This document shows positions 8,420 through 17,451 of a stretch of 64,000 bases of DNA, piece by piece. The translations under genes were made by a program, and so were the position numbers. Within the stretch, counting starts at the first letter, position 1. Each line of letters starts with the position of its first letter. This stretch comes from Amycolatopsis echigonensis (GTDB lineage Bacteria; Actinomycetota; Actinomycetes; Mycobacteriales; Pseudonocardiaceae), in contig NZ_JACJHR010000010.1 of NCBI RefSeq assembly GCF_014174495.1, positions 1 through 64,000 of the forward strand, given 5' to 3'. The notes under the pieces are model-generated. The model searched no databases and was not told the DNA's origin. It was given only the letters and a program-made list of their open reading frames with translations.

Positions 8420-9103
8420 TTAACTTCCGGGTCCGTTTCCGGACTCGCCCGCACCCGGGTCTTTCGCCAGGCGAAGGCCCGGGTGTTCTGCGGGAAGGGT
8501 CCGGTAGAGGACCCAGCCGCTGACCGCGACGGTCGCGGCCACCAGCGGCCAGGAGAGCACCGTGCGCGCCACTCCGAGCGCCACCACCTGCCCGGTCCAC
8601 CACAACAGCCCGTAAACGACCACTCGCAGCAAGTACTGCAGTACCCACACGCCGCTCGCCCACGAGTACGCGCGCAGCAGGGCCGGATCGCGCCGCCAGC
8701 GGGTCTTCTGCCCGAGAAGCACTCCCACGATCACGCCGAGCAACGGCCAGCGGACCGCGATGCTCGCCGCGAACAGCAGCGCGCTCGCCGCGTTCGAGAA
8801 CAGCTGCAGCAGGAAGAAGTCCTCGGCCCGGCCGGTGTGCATCGCGATCAACGCGGCGATCACCACCGCGGCGAGGCTGACCACTACCGCGCGCGCCTTG
8901 TCGCCGCGGACCAGCCGGTACGCGCCGAGCAGCACGGCGACGCCGATCGCCACTCCGGCTCCCCAGGCGATCGACTGGCCAGAAGCGAGCCAGCCGACGA
9001 CGAACGCGGCGGGCGGGATGCTTGCGTCGATCGCGCCGCGCCGCCCGCCGAGGATCTGCGTGAGCGACTCCCGCGCCGGCCCTTTCGCAGTCTCGTCTGT
9101 CAC
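8420..9103 (-). CDS. DUF3159 family membrane protein
   Basis: This 227-residue protein opens with the family-typical ESLTQILGGRRGAIDASIPPAAFV and has about six hydrophobic helices. Charged residues KTRWRRDPAL sit between helices in the second half, and the tail after the last helix is short and polar. DUF3159 is an actinobacterial inner-membrane family without known function. The start is set to the GTG at 9103 because the reading frame further upstream is not protein-like. It is monocistronic, convergent with the kinase gene and divergent from the SGNH hydrolase. Confidence 0.8.
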   Translation of the reverse strand: MTDETAKGPARESLTQILGGRRGAIDASIPPAAFVVGWLASGQSIAWGAGVAIGVAVLLGAYRLVRGDKARAVVVSLAAVVIAALIAMHTGRAEDFFLLQLFSNAASALLFAASIAVRWPLLGVIVGVLLGQKTRWRRDPALLRAYSWASGVWVLQYLLRVVVYGLLWWTGQVVALGVARTVLSWPLVAATVAVSGWVLYRTLPAEHPGLRLAKDPGAGESGNGPGS

Positions 9104-9284
9104 AGCTTCCAGCCTGCCGCAACTCGCCGCGGACCCCCAGGTCGGGAGACCTACCCCACATGGAGTCCGGTACATGCCCGATCGCGAGGTTCGTCCCGGT
9201 GAAATCGGCGTAATAGGGAGGCGCGAAACCCCGACAAGGTAAGAGACTGTGACATCCGGCTGAACCGGTCGTGTCCGGCGGGAA

Positions 9285-9300
9285 GGATATGGGGATATCC
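9285..9300. promoter_or_regulatory. short palindrome in a divergent promoter region
   Basis: GGATAT-GGGG-ATATCC lies 80 bp before the SGNH hydrolase start in the 276-bp gap after the DUF3159 start. Its role is unknown; an operator is possible. Confidence 0.3.
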
Positions 9301-9379
9301 GACTGTTAGTTGGGGTGTACAACTAGGTCCGGGAGTTCACGGGGAACAGGCGCACACCAGCGGGAAAGGGGAACCCAGC

Positions 9380-10219
9380 GTGTACGGGATCAACAGCTAC
9401 GTAGCCATCGGGGACAGCTTCACCGAGGGCCTCAACGACCATCGGGGCGACGGGACGTTCCGCGGCTGGGCGGACCGGCTCGCCGAGATGCTGGCCGGCG
9501 ACGAGCCCGGTTTCCAGTACGCGAACCTCTCGCTGCGCGGCAAGATGCTCGACGAGATCATGGACGAGCAGCTCCCGATCGCGCTGGAACTGAAGCCGGA
9601 CCTGGTCACGCTGTGCGCGGGCGGCAACGACGTGATCGTGCCGGGGGCGGACGTCGACGCCATCGCGGAGCGCTTCGAGGCGGGGGTGGCGAAGCTGCGC
9701 GCGGCCGGGATCCCGGTGGTGATCTTCAACGGGCCGGACACCAAGACGCTGTCGGTGATGAGCGTGCTGCGCGGCAAGGTCGCGATCTACAACACGCACC
9801 TGTGGGCGATCGCGGCCCGGCACGGCGCGAAGATGGTCGACCTGTGGACCATGGAGCCGCTGCACGACCGTCGCGCGTGGAGCGACGACCGGCTGCACTT
9901 CACGTCGGACGCGCACCGCCGGATCGCGCTGCACACGGCCGAGGTGCTCGGCGTCCCGGTCACCGAGGACTGGCGGGAGCCGTACCCGGAGGGCACCGAG
10001 CCGGCCACCTGGATCACCTCGCGGCGGTCCGACCTCGCCTGGACCAAGGTCCACCTGCTGCCGTGGATCCGCCGTCAGCTGCGCGGCGAGTCCATGGGCG
10101 ACGGCCTGTCCCCGAAGCGCCCGGAACTGGCTCCGCTCATCCCGCTCGTGCCGGACAACCCGGCGAGCATCGACCTCGACGTGCGAGGCGATGTGCGAGG
10201 CAACGCGACCGCCTCCTGA
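9380..10219 (+). CDS. SGNH/GDSL-type hydrolase
   Basis: This 279-residue protein has block I GDSFTEG (nucleophile Ser13), block III GGND and block V DDRLH with the catalytic Asp and His. It lacks a signal peptide, so it is a cytosolic esterase, lipase or acyl-hydrolase of unknown substrate. The start is GTG at 9380 after a purine-rich AAAGGGGAA stretch. The polar C-terminal ~60 residues extend beyond the fold. A strong hairpin follows the gene, so it is monocistronic. Confidence 0.85.
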   Translation: MYGINSYVAIGDSFTEGLNDHRGDGTFRGWADRLAEMLAGDEPGFQYANLSLRGKMLDEIMDEQLPIALELKPDLVTLCAGGNDVIVPGADVDAIAERFEAGVAKLRAAGIPVVIFNGPDTKTLSVMSVLRGKVAIYNTHLWAIAARHGAKMVDLWTMEPLHDRRAWSDDRLHFTSDAHRRIALHTAEVLGVPVTEDWREPYPEGTEPATWITSRRSDLAWTKVHLLPWIRRQLRGESMGDGLSPKRPELAPLIPLVPDNPASIDLDVRGDVRGNATAS

Positions 10220-10228
10220 CCCCCGTCC

Positions 10229-10274
10229 CCCGACAGTGCCGGCACCGGTGACCACCGGTGCCGGCACTGTCGGG
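10229..10274 (+). terminator. very strong intrinsic terminator hairpin
   Basis: A perfect 21-bp stem (arms 10229-10249 and 10254-10274) with the loop GACC starts 10 bp after the SGNH gene. No U-tract follows, which is common in actinobacteria. Confidence 0.85.
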
Positions 10275-10339
10275 AGAGCCACCCGAACGGCGGCCGTCAC
10301 CAGGTCGCCAACCGGACGGGCCCGGCATATGGTCCTTTT

Positions 10340-11086
10340 ATGTCCGGTGCACGAGGGTGGCTTCGCTTGATCCCCGTCGCAGTGGTGGTCACGGCCCTGC
10401 TCGCGGGCCTCGTGACTTGGCTGCAGGGCAGCGGAATCCAGGACGACCTCGCCGCGCGGTCACGCTCCGCGCTCGACGCGGCCGGCCTCCGCGGCGGCGA
10501 GGTGAAATTCTCCGGACGGCAGGCGACCCTCGAAGGGTTCCCCGCCGACGAAGCCGGGCGCGCGCTGGGCATCGTGCAGGGAGTCGACGGGGTCGAATCC
10601 GCGCAAGCCTCCGGCGGTGCCGGGCCGGCGCAATCCGCGCCCTCGCCCCAACCGTCGACGACGCCGCCCAGCCCGCCGCCCTCGAGCCCGCCGCCGAGTT
10701 CGTCCGCCCCGCCTTCCGCGCCGCCGACCGACCGCGACGGAATCCAGGCCGAACTGGACCGCAAACTCGCGGCCGCGCCGATCACCTTCGAACCGGACAG
10801 CGCACAGCTCACCGACGAAGGCGAGCAGGCCGCGCGCGACCTCGCGCCGTTGCTCCGCGACGCGCCGGACAACTTCCGCTACCGCCTCGTCGGCCGGGTC
10901 GCCGACGGTCCGGGCGGACGCGGGGCCGCGCTGAAGCTTTCCCGCAACCGGGCGCTGACCGTGATCCGGCTGCTGATCCGGGAGGACGTGCCGCCCGACC
11001 GATTGCTCGCGGTGGGCAGCACGAGCGGTTCGGACAACGGGGACGACAGCGACCGGCGGGTCGAGATCACTGTGGAACAGAGGTGA
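10340..11086 (+). CDS. OmpA-domain envelope protein, ArfA-like
   Basis: This 248-residue protein has one N-terminal membrane anchor (about residues 10-28) and a BON-like domain (QDDLAARSRSALDAAGL to about residue 90). A Pro/Ser linker follows, then an OmpA-type peptidoglycan-associated domain with ITFEPDSAQLTDEG and LSRNRALTVIRLLI. The order anchor-BON-OmpA is that of mycobacterial ArfA (Rv0899). It probably sits in the membrane facing the wall. It forms a two-gene operon with the next gene, 6 bp downstream, reminiscent of arfA with its small membrane partners. Confidence 0.75.
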   Translation: MSGARGWLRLIPVAVVVTALLAGLVTWLQGSGIQDDLAARSRSALDAAGLRGGEVKFSGRQATLEGFPADEAGRALGIVQGVDGVESAQASGGAGPAQSAPSPQPSTTPPSPPPSSPPPSSSAPPSAPPTDRDGIQAELDRKLAAAPITFEPDSAQLTDEGEQAARDLAPLLRDAPDNFRYRLVGRVADGPGGRGAALKLSRNRALTVIRLLIREDVPPDRLLAVGSTSGSDNGDDSDRRVEITVEQR

Positions 11087-11092
11087 TGGCGG

Positions 11093-11521
11093 ATGCTCTG
11101 GCTCTTCGGGCAGATCTGGCTGTGGCTGCTCGTCTCGTTCCTGCTCGGAGCAGCGGTCATGTGGCTGTTCACGCGGGTCTCCCGGCCGAAGGCCGAAGCC
11201 GAGGCTGAGCCGTACCGGCCGGCCGCCGCTCCGGTGGAGGAGCCTGCCGAGGAGACCCGGCACATCCCGCCGGCGAACCCCTACGAGGACTACGAGGAAC
11301 CGGCGTACCCGCACTATGAAGACCCGCCGGAGCGCGTCTACAACGACTATCCGGAAGTCGATCCGGACGAGCCGTACCGCGGGCAGGACTCGGCCGGGCA
11401 TCCGCTGCCCGATCCCGAGCCGCGGCTGTCCGGCGAACTGAGCTGGCCCGAGGACGACCAGCGGAGTCCGCACTGGCCGCACGACCAACCCGCGCCCCGC
11501 CGACCTGGACGCAGTGGCTGA
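11093..11521 (+). CDS. single-helix membrane protein with acidic Pro/Tyr-rich tail
   Basis: This 142-residue protein begins with a membrane helix (LWLFGQIWLWLLVSFLLGAAV) and continues as a disordered tail rich in Glu, Asp, Pro and Tyr (for example NPYEDYEEPAYPHYEDPP). It follows the OmpA-like gene by 6 bp and is surely co-transcribed. Position and topology resemble ArfB/ArfC-type partners, but sequence similarity cannot be claimed. The repeated Tyr-Glu/Asp blocks could be interaction or phosphorylation sites (inference). Confidence 0.7.
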   Translation: MLWLFGQIWLWLLVSFLLGAAVMWLFTRVSRPKAEAEAEPYRPAAAPVEEPAEETRHIPPANPYEDYEEPAYPHYEDPPERVYNDYPEVDPDEPYRGQDSAGHPLPDPEPRLSGELSWPEDDQRSPHWPHDQPAPRRPGRSG

Positions 11522-11592
11522 CACCCACCTGGTAGATTCGGCTACGCACGGTAAGCGGGCGCCGAGGGCCCCGGGCGATGTCAGGAGGTCCG

Positions 11593-12069
11593 ATGGCGCT
11601 TCCGCACTGGACGCCACAGAACCTGCTGCCGCCGGGACGCCACCACGCCGACCTCGCCGACGTCTACGAGCGGCTGGTCTACGACGCGCCGCACCAGAAC
11701 GAGCGCGAGATCCTCTTCAGCGCGCTCAACAGCTATCTCGGGGTCGCCCAGCGAGTGATCACGTCCGGGCGGGCCTGGCTCGGCGGCGCGTTCGTCACCC
11801 GCACGGCGCATCCGCCGCGCGGGCTCGACGTGGTGCTGCTGCCGGACGAATGGGGCGCGTTGAAGCGGCTTGACGACACCGGCCGCACCGCGTTGTACGG
11901 CCTGCTGACCCTGCGCGGCATCATCGTCGGCCAGCCCGCGATGTACCTCGACCAGATCCAGCCGGTCGGCGGCATGCTCGACGGTTTCCTGTGCCGTCCC
12001 GGCGACGAGGACGTGTGGGAATCGGTGTGGGCCGAGGGCGGCAGAGGCATCCCGGAGATGGTGTGGTGA
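11593..12069 (+). CDS. unrecognised protein with degenerate nucleotidyltransferase-like signature
   Basis: This 158-residue protein is not confidently assignable. The segment WLGGAFVTRTAHPPRGLDVVLLP resembles the GSFV...DxD core of nucleotidyltransferase-like families, but the first acidic residue is replaced. The start ATG at 11593 follows AGGAGG; an in-frame ATG at 11578 lies before that ribosome site and is rejected. The stop overlaps the start of the next gene (GTGA), so the two are translationally coupled. A toxin-antitoxin or defence-type cassette is one possible reading. Confidence 0.6.
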   Translation: MALPHWTPQNLLPPGRHHADLADVYERLVYDAPHQNEREILFSALNSYLGVAQRVITSGRAWLGGAFVTRTAHPPRGLDVVLLPDEWGALKRLDDTGRTALYGLLTLRGIIVGQPAMYLDQIQPVGGMLDGFLCRPGDEDVWESVWAEGGRGIPEMVW

Positions 12070-12950
12070 GGAACGAGTTCCGGCGGATCGCGGACGAGAT
12101 CCCCGGCGGCACGTGGCTGGACGACCTCGCGCGCGCGTCGGCGATGGCGGCGAACGCGAAGTTCGAGCGCACCTGCCGCGCGCCTTTGCTGCACGTATCG
12201 GTGATCGGCGAAACGCACATCGACGCGTACACCTTTTCCGACATCAGCCGTGCGCTGCAGGACGCGACGGCGAAGATCGGGCACATCATCCGCAATCCGT
12301 CGAACGAGGTCACGTTCGTTCAGCAGGCGGACCGGGACAAGGCCCCGCTGATCCAAAAGGGACAGGCGGGCAACGCGATCTTCTTCGGTTTCCCGGAACC
12401 GGCGGTCGACGACGCGCTGATCCACGACGGCATCGAAACGCTGTCCGAGCGCGCGGTGAAGGAACTCTGCGATTTCCTTCCCGCCAACGGTTCCGACGAC
12501 GGCGCGCTCGACGCGGTGCTGCTGCAGCGCGACACGGTGCGCAACGCGGTCAGCGACGTCGTCAACGCGGTCAGCAAGCACGCCGGCATCGGGATGGCGC
12601 TCACGCCCACCGCGGGCGAGCAGGTGACCCGGAGCATGACCACCGAACAGGCCAGGGTGCTGCAGGGCAGTCTGCGCGAGTCGCGCGAGGCGGTCGGCTA
12701 CGAGACGGTGACCGGACGCCTCGACGGCGTGCGGACCCGGCGGCGGATTTTCTACCTGGAGCGGGAATCGGGCGGAACCATTCAGGGCGCGGTCGCCCCG
12801 GATCTGCTCGACCAGATCAAGGAAAACCTCGATCGCCCGGTGACCGCGCGGTTGCGCGTCGTGCGCACGACGACCATCGACGGGCGGCGCGGCAGGCCGG
12901 TGCACGAACTTCTCGAGATCACTCCGGAAGTCAGTCTTTTCGATCAGTGA
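12066..12950 (+). CDS. unrecognised partner protein of the two-gene cassette
   Basis: This 294-residue soluble protein of unknown family starts at a GTG that overlaps the previous stop. The N-terminal ~200 residues are predicted mixed alpha/beta without catalytic motifs. The last ~75 residues, from GRLDGVRTRRRIFYLERESG to VHELLEI, look like a small beta-rich domain often appended to accessory proteins. There is no signal peptide. No third gene follows: the next 230 bp are noncoding. Confidence 0.6.
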   Translation: MRNEFRRIADEIPGGTWLDDLARASAMAANAKFERTCRAPLLHVSVIGETHIDAYTFSDISRALQDATAKIGHIIRNPSNEVTFVQQADRDKAPLIQKGQAGNAIFFGFPEPAVDDALIHDGIETLSERAVKELCDFLPANGSDDGALDAVLLQRDTVRNAVSDVVNAVSKHAGIGMALTPTAGEQVTRSMTTEQARVLQGSLRESREAVGYETVTGRLDGVRTRRRIFYLERESGGTIQGAVAPDLLDQIKENLDRPVTARLRVVRTTTIDGRRGRPVHELLEITPEVSLFDQ

Positions 12951-13182
12951 ATGGCGCGCGGACCACCGCGTCGCCAGGCCAGGCTGTCGGCAAGCCCGCG
13001 GCCCTCTTCGGAATCATCCGGCTTTTCCGGCCAGCAAATGGCGCCGCTTCGCGCAATCCGACGGGAAATGACCTCGATCGCCCGGACGCGGTAAATGGAT
13101 GACATTGTCACTCGATAACGATTATTCCAACCTCTCGGACATCTGCGTTAGCGTCTTCGCCATCCCAGCGGAAGAGGCACGC

Positions 13183-13854
13183 ATGACGACCGAGCAGCCG
13201 TATCCGGCCGCACCCGCGCGACACAGCAGGACCACCACTCGCCCTGGTCCGCACCGTCCGCCCCAGCAGGAGTCACCCCGGCGGCGCGCGAACTGGCCCG
13301 GCGGTCTCGCGGTCGTTCTCGGACTGGCCGCGCTCGGCATCGCCTTCCTCCCGGACTGGGGTTTCCTCGCCTGGCCGGTCGCCGGGGTCGGGCTCGCCGC
13401 CGGAATCGCGGGAATAGTGCTGTCCTCCAAGGGAGCAATGCGCGGATTGGGTGTCGCGCTCACCGGAACCGCGCTTTCCGCACTGGCCGCCGTGCTGTGC
13501 GGCACGATGCTGCTGTACCCGTCGATGTTCGGCACCGCACGGGCGGGCGAACTGCACATCCCGCCGCAGCCGGGCGAGAAGCATTCGGTCGACTTCGTGG
13601 TGACCTCGGCGGGCGGCGCGACGGTCCGCTACGGCACGCTCAACGACCAGCGCACCGCCTCCACCCCGCCGAGCACCGACGACTGGCACGGCCACGCCTC
13701 CTACAACGGCGGCACGCCGATCCTGTCGCTCACCGCGGACACCGCCAACGCGGGCGTGACGAACCAGATCAGCTGCCAGATCCTCGTCGACGGCAAGAAG
13801 GTCGCCGAGAGCAGCGGCAGCTCGATCGCGCTCTGCACGGCGAACGTCGACTAG
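13183..13854 (+). CDS. membrane protein with extracytoplasmic MmpS-like domain
   Basis: This 223-residue protein has a cytosolic Pro/Arg-rich N-terminus (about 1-45), three hydrophobic segments with a short loop SSKGAMRGLGVAL as in DUF4190-type proteins, and an exported C-terminal beta domain. That domain includes SVDFVVTSAGGATVRYGT and two Cys residues (ISCQI and ALCTANVD) likely to pair. The C-terminal domain recalls MmpS-type proteins. The start is the ATG at 13183 with GAAGAGG upstream; a longer frame from 13099 lacks a ribosome site. Function is unknown. Confidence 0.65.
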   Translation: MTTEQPYPAAPARHSRTTTRPGPHRPPQQESPRRRANWPGGLAVVLGLAALGIAFLPDWGFLAWPVAGVGLAAGIAGIVLSSKGAMRGLGVALTGTALSALAAVLCGTMLLYPSMFGTARAGELHIPPQPGEKHSVDFVVTSAGGATVRYGTLNDQRTASTPPSTDDWHGHASYNGGTPILSLTADTANAGVTNQISCQILVDGKKVAESSGSSIALCTANVD

Positions 13855-14335
13855 GGCCTGGCGGCCGGCCGGCCTACCCCCATCTCGGCCGGCCAACCGC
13901 CACCGAACCGCTCCTGGCGGCTCTTCCAGGTCCGCGCGGTACTGCCGCGGTCCCGTCGCCGGCTTCACAGCCTGCCCCTCCCCTAGGGCTCCGCCAGCGT
14001 CGCGGCCGACCCTACGCGCGCTGACCGCCCGATGGCTAAGAATCCGCTAAGCGGACGCGATTATTACCACGCCGACCTGCGAAAACACAGCTGAACATTG
14101 TACAAGAGCCGGGCTCGCCGACCGCCCGCTCACTCCAGGTCGGCCGCTTGCCTGGCCCACCGGCACATTCTCCGGGCCGACCCAGCTCGGAGACCAGCGG
14201 CCACAGTCCTCCGGACGAATCGCCCTCCGCTGACCACACGCCACCTGCCACCGGCTGTAGCACTGCGGCCGGTATCAGCGGCATCGTGCCAGTCACGAGC
14301 CCCGAGATGGCTGCACAGCGTCAGGTGGCGTGGCG
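13855..14335. other. 480-bp gap between convergent genes
   Basis: No frame here looks protein-like. The gap holds a GC hairpin just after the membrane-protein gene. It also holds one copy (14132-14149) of an 18-bp sequence repeated inside the 3' end of the AfsR-like gene (14344-14361). It may contain decayed sequence. Confidence 0.5.
13863..13894. terminator. intrinsic terminator hairpin
   Basis: Arms GGCCGGCCG (13863-13871) and CGGCCGGCC (13886-13894) surround a 14-nt loop, 8 bp after the stop of the MmpS-like gene. Confidence 0.6.
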
Positions 14336-14361
14336 CTAGACCGACTCCAGGTCGGCCGCTT
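14132..14361. repeat. 18-bp direct repeat, 212 bp apart
   Basis: ACTCCAGGTCGGCCGCTT occurs at 14132-14149 and again at 14344-14361, where it encodes the last residues of the AfsR-like protein. It may mark a local duplication or a deletion scar behind the gene. Confidence 0.6.
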
Positions 14362-17089
14362 CCTTGCGCAAGTCCTCGACCTGCCGGGGGTTCATCCGCT
14401 CGTACCGCGCCACCGCGAGCCGGTACTGCTCGCGCGCCTCGTCCAGCCGTTCCTGGCCGCGCAGGATCCGCGCCAGGGTGACCCGCAGGATGCCCTCCTG
14501 CAGCTCGAACTGCCGCGATACAGCGAGGGACACGGCCTCCCTCGCGTAGCGTTCGGCGGCTTCCAGGTCGCCGATGCCCAGATGCAGTTCGGCGAGGTTG
14601 TTCAGGGACACCACGGCATAGCTGTCGTCGCCGAGCTGGCGGTCTATTTCCAGCGACGCCAGCTGATGCGTGATCGCCTCGGCGGGGCGGCCGGCGCGCT
14701 TTTCGGCCTCGGCGCAGTTGTTGAGCGCTTGGCCGCGCAGTTCGAGATCGCCGGTGCGTTCGGTCTCCGCGACGGCTTCCAGCAGCCGTTCGATCGCCTC
14801 CGAATAGCGGCCGAGCAGGGTCAGCACGCTGCCGAGGTGGATCTTGGCGACGATGAGCGAACGCCCGTCGAGGCGGGTCGCCAGGCCGACCGCGCGTTCG
14901 GCGTCGGCGATGCTGCCCTCGACCAGTTCGAAAGTGAGCGCGATGGCGCAGCGGGAGATCAACATCCAGCACTGGCCGAGCGGTTCGTCCGCGGCCTCGG
15001 CGGCGGCGAGACCGAGGTCGACGAGCCGGATCCATTCCTCGTACAGCGGGCAGACGACCCGGTAGGTGTGCGCGACGCGGGCGAGCCGCCAGACGTCGGC
15101 GTAGCGGCCGTCGGCGTGCGCGGCGTCCAGCACGGCCAGCAGGTTCGGCCATTCCGCGGCGAACCAGTCCTGTGCCTGGGCAAAGGTTTCCAGCGGCGGC
15201 AGCGCCTCGGCCGGCACGAGGCCGGTGAGGTCGAGCGGGTCGACGATGCGCAGCATCTTCCGCCGTGCGGTGTCGGAGGCGGCTTGGTGGTACCGGATCG
15301 CCCGGTCGAGCACCGCCGCGCGTTCCGCGGGGTCCAGTTCGGTTTCCGCCAGGTCCCGCAGGTACAGCCGGACGAGGTCGTGCGGGGCGAAGGCGTCGCG
15401 CGAGATCTCGGCGATCAGGTTGTGCGCGGCGAGCGTGCGGAGGTCGCGGCGGGCCTGCTCCACCGAGATCTCCGCGATGGCCGCCGTCAGGTGCGGTCCG
15501 GTGTGCCGGGCGGGCACCGCGGCCAGCAGCAGCAGCGTCCGGGCGAGTGCATCCGGCAGGCCGCGGAACGAGACGTCGAACGCGGCCCGCACGCCGTCGT
15601 CGGCTCCGGTCACGTCGAGCCCGGCCAGGCGGGTCCGTTCGTTTCCCAGCTCCCCGACGAGATCCTTGAGTGTCCACTGTGGACTGGCGGCGAGCTTGGC
15701 CCCGGCGATCCGCAGCGCGAGCGGCAGGTAGCCGCACAGCCGGGCGAGCGCGTGGTTGAGGTCGAAGTCCGCGGGCCCGGCCAATTCCTCGATGACGCTC
15801 ACCGCGTCTTCCGGCGCGAGCGTGCCGAGCACGCGCAGCTTCGCCGAATGGGACACCGCCAGCGCCTCCAGCCGCGACCGGCTGGTCACCACCGTCATCG
15901 ACCGCGCACCCGGCGGCAGCAACGGACGCACCTGTTCGGCCGAACGCGCGTCGTCGAGCAGCACGAGCATCCGCCGCCCCGCGATCAGCGAGCGGTACAG
16001 CGCGACGCGCTCGTGCAGGTGCTCCGGCACCTCGTCCGCGGGCACGCCCAGCCCGAGCAGGAACTGCGACAGCAGATCGCCCGGTTCGAGCGGCGGCTGA
16101 TGCGGATCGAAGCCTTGCAGCGCCGCGTACAGCACGCCGTCCGGGAACAGCCGGGCCGCGCGATGCGCCCACCAGATGACCAGTGCGCTCTTGCCGACTC
16201 CAGCGGTGCCGGACACGATCACCGTGCTGTCGCCGCGCTCAGCGAGCCCGTCGAGCCATGCCACCTCGGCCTCGCGCCCGGCGAGCGTCGGCAGCGCGGG
16301 CGGCAGCTGGGACGGGGCGACGGCCTGCTCCGGCACCGCGCTCTCGTGCGCGGCGAGATCGTCGTTGAGCACCCGCTCGTGCAGCACGCGCAGATCGGCA
16401 CCGGGTTCGACGCCGAGCGAGCCGAGCGTGGCCCGCGAGACGGTGCGGTACAGCTCGAGCGCTTCCCCGCGTCGCCCGGCGTGGTAGAGCGCGCGCATCA
16501 GCTGTCCGGCGGTGCGTTCGGCAAGCGGGTCGGCGCCGACGATCGGGCTCAGTTCGACGATCAGCTCGTCGTACCGGCCGAGATCGAGGTCCGCGTTGAC
16601 CCGGGCGTAGCGGATCGCGCGCCGCAGCTCGTCCAATTCGGGTGCGCGCACCGAATCGGGCACGCCCGACAACGTCGGGCCCTGCCACAGCGCGAGAGCT
16701 TCGGCGAGCAGCTTCGAGGCGTTCTCCGGCGATTCCAGCGCGGCCTGGTCCAGCAACGCCCGGGCCCGATGCGCGTCGATCCGGTCCGGCGCGACGGAAA
16801 GCTGGTAGCCGGGCGGACGGGTGCTGATCTCGGCGACCGGATCCGACATCTCCCGCAGCAGACGGCGCAGCTGCGAGACGTTGCCGTGCACGATCGTGCG
16901 TGCGGTGGCGGGCGGATCGTGGCCCCACAGCGCGTCGATGATCTCCTCGAGCGGCACCACCTTGCCCACGCGCAGCGCGAGCAGCGCCAGCAGCCCCTTC
17001 ACTCCGGGACCGCCGACGGGAACCGCGCGGCTGCCGTCGAGCAGCCGCACCGGGCCGAGCAGTTCGACCCGCGCGCCGCCATCGGCCAT
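14336..17089 (-). CDS. AfsR/SARP-type regulator (BTAD - NB-ARC - TPR)
   Basis: This 917-residue cytosolic regulator has an OmpR-like winged helix at about 5-95 (VNVSQLRRLLRE region) and a bacterial transcription-activation domain to about 245. An NTPase domain follows with Walker A SGTAGVGKSA and LVLLDDARSAEQV as Walker B, then TPR repeats from about 600 to the end. The domain order is that of AfsR, an activator of secondary metabolism. ATG at 17089 is chosen because the upstream GTG overlaps the GGGAGG ribosome site. No biosynthetic cluster adjoins it, so it is an orphan or acts at a distance. Confidence 0.85.
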   Translation of the reverse strand: MADGGARVELLGPVRLLDGSRAVPVGGPGVKGLLALLALRVGKVVPLEEIIDALWGHDPPATARTIVHGNVSQLRRLLREMSDPVAEISTRPPGYQLSVAPDRIDAHRARALLDQAALESPENASKLLAEALALWQGPTLSGVPDSVRAPELDELRRAIRYARVNADLDLGRYDELIVELSPIVGADPLAERTAGQLMRALYHAGRRGEALELYRTVSRATLGSLGVEPGADLRVLHERVLNDDLAAHESAVPEQAVAPSQLPPALPTLAGREAEVAWLDGLAERGDSTVIVSGTAGVGKSALVIWWAHRAARLFPDGVLYAALQGFDPHQPPLEPGDLLSQFLLGLGVPADEVPEHLHERVALYRSLIAGRRMLVLLDDARSAEQVRPLLPPGARSMTVVTSRSRLEALAVSHSAKLRVLGTLAPEDAVSVIEELAGPADFDLNHALARLCGYLPLALRIAGAKLAASPQWTLKDLVGELGNERTRLAGLDVTGADDGVRAAFDVSFRGLPDALARTLLLLAAVPARHTGPHLTAAIAEISVEQARRDLRTLAAHNLIAEISRDAFAPHDLVRLYLRDLAETELDPAERAAVLDRAIRYHQAASDTARRKMLRIVDPLDLTGLVPAEALPPLETFAQAQDWFAAEWPNLLAVLDAAHADGRYADVWRLARVAHTYRVVCPLYEEWIRLVDLGLAAAEAADEPLGQCWMLISRCAIALTFELVEGSIADAERAVGLATRLDGRSLIVAKIHLGSVLTLLGRYSEAIERLLEAVAETERTGDLELRGQALNNCAEAEKRAGRPAEAITHQLASLEIDRQLGDDSYAVVSLNNLAELHLGIGDLEAAERYAREAVSLAVSRQFELQEGILRVTLARILRGQERLDEAREQYRLAVARYERMNPRQVEDLRKEAADLESV

Positions 17090-17451
17090 GCTCGCGCGCA
17101 CCTCCCAGGCTCACCCCCAGCCAGACAGGCCAACTTACCGTCAACGGCACCCGGCAGAAACCGCTCTTTCGTGAATTTCGACCCCCGAACAGACGAGTCC
17201 GGCCCCGCACCATCAGTCCCGATCTGATGGTGCGGGGCCGGACTCATTGATCGTCGGCCGGGCCGCCAGGGGGCGCGGTCCACCCGTGCATCGCGGCCGT
17301 CCGCCCGCGGTTCGGGGGGCTCACCCCGAGCAAGAACCCGGACCGCCTGCGGACAACCATGCCTTCGCAGCGCGGCTGCGAGGTGGCGACAACGTAACAG
17401 GGCGCACATTCTTCGTTACGAGCGACCCGCCGTTGGCGAAGGTGTCGCTGG
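17090..17451. other. 362-bp gap between the AfsR-like start and the ectD stop
   Basis: It contains the ect operon terminator and the promoter region of the AfsR-like gene. No coding frame in it is convincing. Confidence 0.6.
17195..17245 (-). terminator. terminator of the ect operon
   Basis: A perfect 21-bp stem (arms 17195-17215 and 17225-17245) with a 9-nt loop lies about 205 bp beyond the ectD stop. It is the strongest hairpin between ectD and the AfsR-like gene and would insulate the two. Confidence 0.75.

Noticed and set aside
13099..13182. Longer N-terminus for the MmpS-like protein
   Set aside because: No ribosome site at 13099, whereas ATG 13183 has GAAGAGG at good distance.
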